Part shown: piece by piece, positions 55,045 to 58,918 of the stretch | How the letters are laid out: each line of letters starts with the position of its first letter | How positions within the stretch are numbered: the first letter of the stretch is position 1 | Assembly (NCBI GenBank): GCA_900771005.1 | Contig: CAAGMI010000136.1 | Location: 1 to 58,918, forward strand | Direction of reading: 5' to 3' | Length of the DNA: 58,918 bases | Origin: Rikenellaceae bacterium | GTDB lineage: Bacteria > Bacteroidota > Bacteroidia > Bacteroidales > UBA932 | Translations under genes and position numbers: made by a program | The notes under the pieces: generated by a model | Told to the model about the DNA's origin: nothing | Databases searched by the model: none | What the model saw: the letters and a program-made list of their open reading frames with translations, nothing else

Positions 55045-57183
55045 ATGGGAGAACTGATGACAGACATACAGTACCTTCAGGGAGTCGGTCCGAAGAGGGC
55101 CGGGTTGCTGAAGCGTGAACTGGGGATATATACACTCAGCGACCTCATACACCTGTACCCGTTCAGGTATATAGACAGGAGCACAATCCAGAAGATAGCC
55201 GCTCTCAGCTCCGACCTCGCATACGTCCAGATCCAGGCAAAGGTGGTAAGCCTGAATGAAACTCCCGGGAAGAAACTGAGTGTTATCGTCGAGGATGACA
55301 CCGGGAGACTGGAACTGGTCTTCTTCAAAGGCATCAAATGGAATAAGGAACGCCTCCGTCCCGGAATGACCTTTGTGTTTTTCGGAAAGCCTCAGGCCTT
55401 CAACGGGCGTCTGAATATTGTCCATCCTGAAGTGGATCCTCCTCAGGAACCGGGCGCGCAGGGGAGTCTGACGGGGGTGTATCCCAGTACGGAGAAGCTG
55501 AAGAATGCCGGTGTCACGGGTAAGGTGATGTGCCGCATGCAGGCTGCCGCACTCAATCTCTGCCTTCCGGAAATTCAGGAGACCCTTCCCGATTATGTCC
55601 TGAAAGACCGGGGAATGGTTTCCTTGAAATATGCCCTTGCGAACATACACTTCCCGAAGGACTCGTATTCTCTTAAAAAAGCTGTCGACAGGCTTAAATT
55701 CGAAGAGTTGTTCCTTCTCCAACTGAGCCTTCTCAAACAGAAATACGTGCGTTCAAGGTCGGCATGCGGTCTCGTTTTCAATAAGGTGGGCGCGCATTTC
55801 AATGCATGCTACGAGGCATTGCCATACGAACTGACCGGGGCGCAGAAAAGGGTGATAAAGGAAATCCGTTCCGATATGATGAGCGGGCATCAGATGAACC
55901 GTCTCCTGCAGGGAGACGTGGGATCGGGTAAAACGATGGTCGCGGTGCTGAGCGCACTTATCGCCATAGGAAACGGCTTTCAGGCATGCATCATGGCTCC
56001 TACCGAAGTGCTCGCGCAGCAGCATTATGCGAATATACAGAAGTATCTTGCCCCGACCACCGTCAGATGTGCTCTCCTGACCGGCTCTACCGGCACGAAG
56101 GACCGACGTGCAATCCACGAGGGGCTTGAGGACGGCAGCATAGGGCTGATAGTCGGCACTCACGCTCTGCTGGAGGACAATGTTGTATTCAAGTCTCTAG
56201 GCCTTGCCATAATAGATGAACAGCACCGTTTCGGCGTTGACCAGCGCTCCAAGCTCTGGTCAAAAGGACCCATAATGGGGCCTTCGGGGAGTGTTTCGGA
56301 GAGAGACCGTGCCACCCTGCGGCAGATCCCGCCTCACGTGCTGGTGATGACAGCTACCCCGATACCCCGTACTCTGGCAATGACTCTGTACGGAGATCTG
56401 GACGTATCTGTGATAGATGAAATGCCACCGGGACGAAAACCGGTGCAGACAATGCAGATATCTCCTGCCAGGAAACCTGCGATGTATAAATTCATAGAGG
56501 GCGAAATCGCACGCGGACGTCAGGTGTTCATCGTATATCCCCTCATATTCGAAAGCGAAAAAATGGATCTTCAGAACCTCCAGCACGGATACGAGGAGAT
56601 TGTGCGGCGTTTCCCTATGCCGAAATACAAGATAGCTATAGTCCACGGCCAGCAGACCAATGAGGAAAAGAATTTCAATATGTCCGCTTTCGCCGAAGGC
56701 CGCGCAGACATTCTTGTGTCCACTACAGTGATAGAAGTCGGCGTGGACGTGCCTAACGCATCAGTTATGGTAATCGAGGAAGCTCAACGCTTCGGATTGA
56801 GCCAGCTGCACCAGTTGCGCGGGCGTGTCGGCAGGGGAGCCGAGAAATCATATTGTATCCTTGTCAAGGACTACAAGTCAACAAAAGAAGCGCAGAAGCG
56901 CATCGACCTTATGTGCTCGACTGAAGACGGGTTTGAAATTGCCGAGGAGGATATGAAGATGCGTGGCCCCGGTGATCTCGAAGGCACGCAGCAGAGCGGT
57001 CTCCCTGTGAATCTGAACATCGCTTCCATTGCCAGGGACGGAATCCTTCTGTCGGAAGCCAGAGCCTACGCTTCTAAAGTCCTCGAGGATGATCCCCGGC
57101 TGGAGAAAAAAGAAAATGCGAAGCTCGTTTCCGAGCTCCGCAAAGAAAAGTATTCTATAAAAGACTACAGTAAGATCAGTTGA
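55045..57183 (+). CDS. recG: ATP-dependent DNA helicase RecG
   Basis: 712 residues, normal length. The wedge/OB domain (1-170) opens YLQGVGPKRAGLLKRELGI. The helicase core has Walker A GDVGSGKTMVA, the DEQH box (IIDEQHRFG), TATPIPRTL and the QLRGRVGRG motif. RecG reverses stalled forks and remodels branched DNA. The start at 55045 agrees with the -7 box just upstream. It converges on pckA with two bases between the stop codons. Confidence 0.97.
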   Translation: MGELMTDIQYLQGVGPKRAGLLKRELGIYTLSDLIHLYPFRYIDRSTIQKIAALSSDLAYVQIQAKVVSLNETPGKKLSVIVEDDTGRLELVFFKGIKWNKERLRPGMTFVFFGKPQAFNGRLNIVHPEVDPPQEPGAQGSLTGVYPSTEKLKNAGVTGKVMCRMQAAALNLCLPEIQETLPDYVLKDRGMVSLKYALANIHFPKDSYSLKKAVDRLKFEELFLLQLSLLKQKYVRSRSACGLVFNKVGAHFNACYEALPYELTGAQKRVIKEIRSDMMSGHQMNRLLQGDVGSGKTMVAVLSALIAIGNGFQACIMAPTEVLAQQHYANIQKYLAPTTVRCALLTGSTGTKDRRAIHEGLEDGSIGLIVGTHALLEDNVVFKSLGLAIIDEQHRFGVDQRSKLWSKGPIMGPSGSVSERDRATLRQIPPHVLVMTATPIPRTLAMTLYGDLDVSVIDEMPPGRKPVQTMQISPARKPAMYKFIEGEIARGRQVFIVYPLIFESEKMDLQNLQHGYEEIVRRFPMPKYKIAIVHGQQTNEEKNFNMSAFAEGRADILVSTTVIEVGVDVPNASVMVIEEAQRFGLSQLHQLRGRVGRGAEKSYCILVKDYKSTKEAQKRIDLMCSTEDGFEIAEEDMKMRGPGDLEGTQQSGLPVNLNIASIARDGILLSEARAYASKVLEDDPRLEKKENAKLVSELRKEKYSIKDYSKIS
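57106..57141 (-). terminator. Terminator of pckA, inside the recG coding sequence
   Basis: Read on the minus strand, GCGGAGCTCG-GAAA-CGAGCTTCGC (57141-57118) has one mismatch and is followed by ATTTTCTTTTTTC. It lies 45 bases past the pckA stop codon, antisense to the recG 3' end. Confidence 0.65.
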
Positions 57184-57185
57184 CC

Positions 57186-58793
57186 TTACTTAAGCTTAGG
57201 GCCGGCTGCAACGAGAGCCTTTCCTGCCTTGTTGCTTTCGTACTTCTTGAAGTTCTTTACGAAACGTCCGGCAAGATCCTGTGCCTTCTCTTCCCACTCT
57301 GCAGGTTTTGCATATGTGTCGCGAGGATCAAGGATTCCGGTGTCAACACCCTTGAGGGATGTAGGAACCTCGAAGTTGAAATATGGGATCTTCTTGGTCT
57401 TTGCCTTGTCGATGCTGCCGTCGAGGATCGCGTCAATGATTCCACGTGTATCGCGGATAGAGATGCGCTTGCCTGTTCCGTTCCAACCTGTATTCACAAG
57501 GTAAGCCTTGGCTCCGCTCTTCTCCATTCTCTTGACGAGTTCCTCGGCATACTTTGTAGGATGCAGTTCGAGGAATGCCTGGCCGAAGCAAGCTGAGAAA
57601 GTAGGTGTAGGCTCGGTGATACCGCGCTCTGTACCTGCAAGCTTAGCTGTGAATCCGCTGAGGAAGTAGTACTTGGTCTGCTCCGGTGTAAGGATTGAAA
57701 CCGGAGGAAGAACTCCGAATGCGTCAGCTGAGAGGAAGATCACCTGCTTTGCTGCAGGACCTGCGCTCAGAGGGCGGACGATGTTCTTGATATGATAGAT
57801 AGGGTAGCTTACGCGAGTGTTCTCAGTAACGCTCTTGTCGTCGAAATCTATCTTGCCGTTCTTGTCTACTGTTACGTTCTCAAGGAGAGCGTCGCGATGG
57901 ATTGCGTTGTAGATATCAGGCTCTGACTCCTTGTCGAGCTTGATGACCTTTGCGTAGCAGCCGCCTTCGAAATTGAATACTCCGTGATCGTCCCAACCAT
58001 GCTCGTCATCACCGATGAGCTTACGCTTAGGGTCAGTTGAAAGAGTGGTCTTTCCTGTTCCTGAAAGTCCGAAGAAGATGGCTGTGTTCTTGCCGTTCAT
58101 GTCGGTGTTTGCAGAACAGTGCATTGCTGCGATACCCTTGAGCGGAAGGAAGTAGTTCATCATAGAGAACATACCCTTCTTCATCTCGCCGCCGTACCAG
58201 GTGTTGAGGATTACCTGTTCCTTGCTTGTTACGTTGAAAGCCACACAGGTGTCGGATCTGAGTCCGAGCTCCTTGAAGTTCGCAACCTTGGCCTTTGATG
58301 CGCAATAAACCACGAAGTCAGGTGCCTGGTCGAATTCGGCCTGATTCTTAGGACGGATGAACATGTTGGTCACGAAATGTGCCTGCCAAGCAACCTCCAT
58401 GATGAAACGGACCTTCATTCTGGTGTCCTCGTTAGTGCCGCAGAAACCGTCAACGACATAAAGCTTCTTTCCTGAAAGCTGGTTGATAGCGAGTTTCTTG
58501 ACCTCTCTCCAGACCTTTACGGTCATAGGGTGGTTGTCATTAGGATAAGCTTCCGTGTTCCACCATACAGTGTTCTTTGAATTCTTGTCCTTTACGATGT
58601 ATTTGTCCTTAGGGGAACGTCCGGTGTAGATTCCGGTCATCACGTTAAGGGCGCCGAGCTCTGTCTCCTGTGCTTTTTCGTAACCTTTGAGCTCAGGACG
58701 AGTCTCTTCATTGAAAAGTACTTCGTATGAAGGATTGTACACGATTTCCTTTACATCCTTGATACCGTACTTGCTTAAACCGAGTTTTGCCAT
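57186..58793 (-). CDS. pckA: Phosphoenolpyruvate carboxykinase (ATP)
   Basis: 535 residues, the standard length. GLSGTGKTTLSTD (kinase-1a loop), GDDEHGWDDHGVFNFEGGCYAK and TGRSPKDKYIVKD are diagnostic. It interconverts oxaloacetate and PEP; in anaerobic Bacteroidota it usually works in the CO2-fixing direction and conserves ATP on the route to succinate. It is transcribed alone. A possible promoter -7 box on the minus strand, TAACTTTC (58852-58845), lies about 50 bases upstream. Confidence 0.98.
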   Translation of the reverse strand: MAKLGLSKYGIKDVKEIVYNPSYEVLFNEETRPELKGYEKAQETELGALNVMTGIYTGRSPKDKYIVKDKNSKNTVWWNTEAYPNDNHPMTVKVWREVKKLAINQLSGKKLYVVDGFCGTNEDTRMKVRFIMEVAWQAHFVTNMFIRPKNQAEFDQAPDFVVYCASKAKVANFKELGLRSDTCVAFNVTSKEQVILNTWYGGEMKKGMFSMMNYFLPLKGIAAMHCSANTDMNGKNTAIFFGLSGTGKTTLSTDPKRKLIGDDEHGWDDHGVFNFEGGCYAKVIKLDKESEPDIYNAIHRDALLENVTVDKNGKIDFDDKSVTENTRVSYPIYHIKNIVRPLSAGPAAKQVIFLSADAFGVLPPVSILTPEQTKYYFLSGFTAKLAGTERGITEPTPTFSACFGQAFLELHPTKYAEELVKRMEKSGAKAYLVNTGWNGTGKRISIRDTRGIIDAILDGSIDKAKTKKIPYFNFEVPTSLKGVDTGILDPRDTYAKPAEWEEKAQDLAGRFVKNFKKYESNKAGKALVAAGPKLK

Positions 58794-58891
58794 GTTTTTT
58801 CATTAGTGTCCACTTAAAAATCATAAAAGTTCTTTGAAAATATTGAAAGTTAGGTAATTACAGAGGTTTTACGAGTCAACCGATTTGAAAT

Positions 58892-58899
58892 TATCTTTG
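58892..58899 (+). promoter_or_regulatory. -7 box for a gene starting at or beyond the right edge
   Basis: TATCTTTG matches TAnnTTTG exactly. An ATG at 58915-58917 is 15 bases downstream, right at the window edge, so a plus-strand gene probably begins there. Confidence 0.45.
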
Positions 58900-58918
58900 C
58901 CAGACTAACGTAGGATGG

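Overview
The window looks like chromosomal DNA of a Bacteroidota bacterium, probably Bacteroidales and possibly a gut lineage. The evidence is a complete Na+-translocating NADH:quinone reductase operon (nqrABCDEF), an ATP-type PEP carboxykinase, a FimB/Mfa2-like fimbrial lipoprotein, plug-poor TonB-receptor-type barrels, many lipoproteins, and promoters of the Bacteroidota form TTTG-N19-21-TAnnTTTG. Several of these promoters lie only 4-15 bases from the start codon. No rRNA, tRNA or CRISPR array was seen.

Layout: (1) 1-3.6 kb is an accessory patch with a large serine recombinase, an AlbA/Schlafen-type ATP-binding regulator, a 25-bp direct repeat and a terminator. A DUF4143-type ATPase and a TlpA-like thioredoxin lipoprotein follow. 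(2) 6.4-13.2 kb holds an unusual divergent module. On the minus strand are a membrane-anchored AraC-type regulator and a PrsW-like intramembrane protease. On the plus strand are a membrane-anchored protein with 17 exact-length nonapeptide repeats and, directly abutting it, a 1000-residue secreted gluzincin/beta-propeller/barrel protein. This is the best candidate here for an undescribed system. (3) 13.2-21 kb has rubrerythrin, then a tight operon of UDP-glucose dehydrogenase, uvrA and four glycosyltransferases. (4) 21-22 kb is a minus-strand fimbrial anchor-like lipoprotein. (5) 22-28.8 kb is a TetR-controlled efflux operon: TolC, HlyD lipoprotein, two ABC ATPases and two ABC-2 permeases, i.e. 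a split YbhGFSR-like system. (6) 28.8-36.1 kb is nqrABCDEF with a collagen-like-segment lipoprotein at its end. (7) 36.2-38.5 kb is a PcrA/UvrD helicase. (8) 38.5-53.4 kb is a nine-gene minus-strand array beginning with a second membrane-AraC regulator: a small secreted protein, a small barrel, a sensor-MscS channel, a plug-less large barrel, two YtcJ-like amidohydrolase lipoproteins, a second barrel and an S9 peptidase. Gaps of at most 44 bases suggest an operon. (9) 53.4-58.9 kb has a duplicated fragment of the S9 signal peptide, an AT-richer HExxH lipoprotein, recG and pckA.

Two themes recur. Membrane-bound AraC-type regulators head clusters of envelope proteins (regions 2 and 8). Convergent neighbours are packed so tightly that intrinsic terminators lie inside the opposite gene's coding sequence (S9 terminator inside pcrA, pckA terminator inside recG). 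Functional calls come from motifs and family knowledge; no database search was run.
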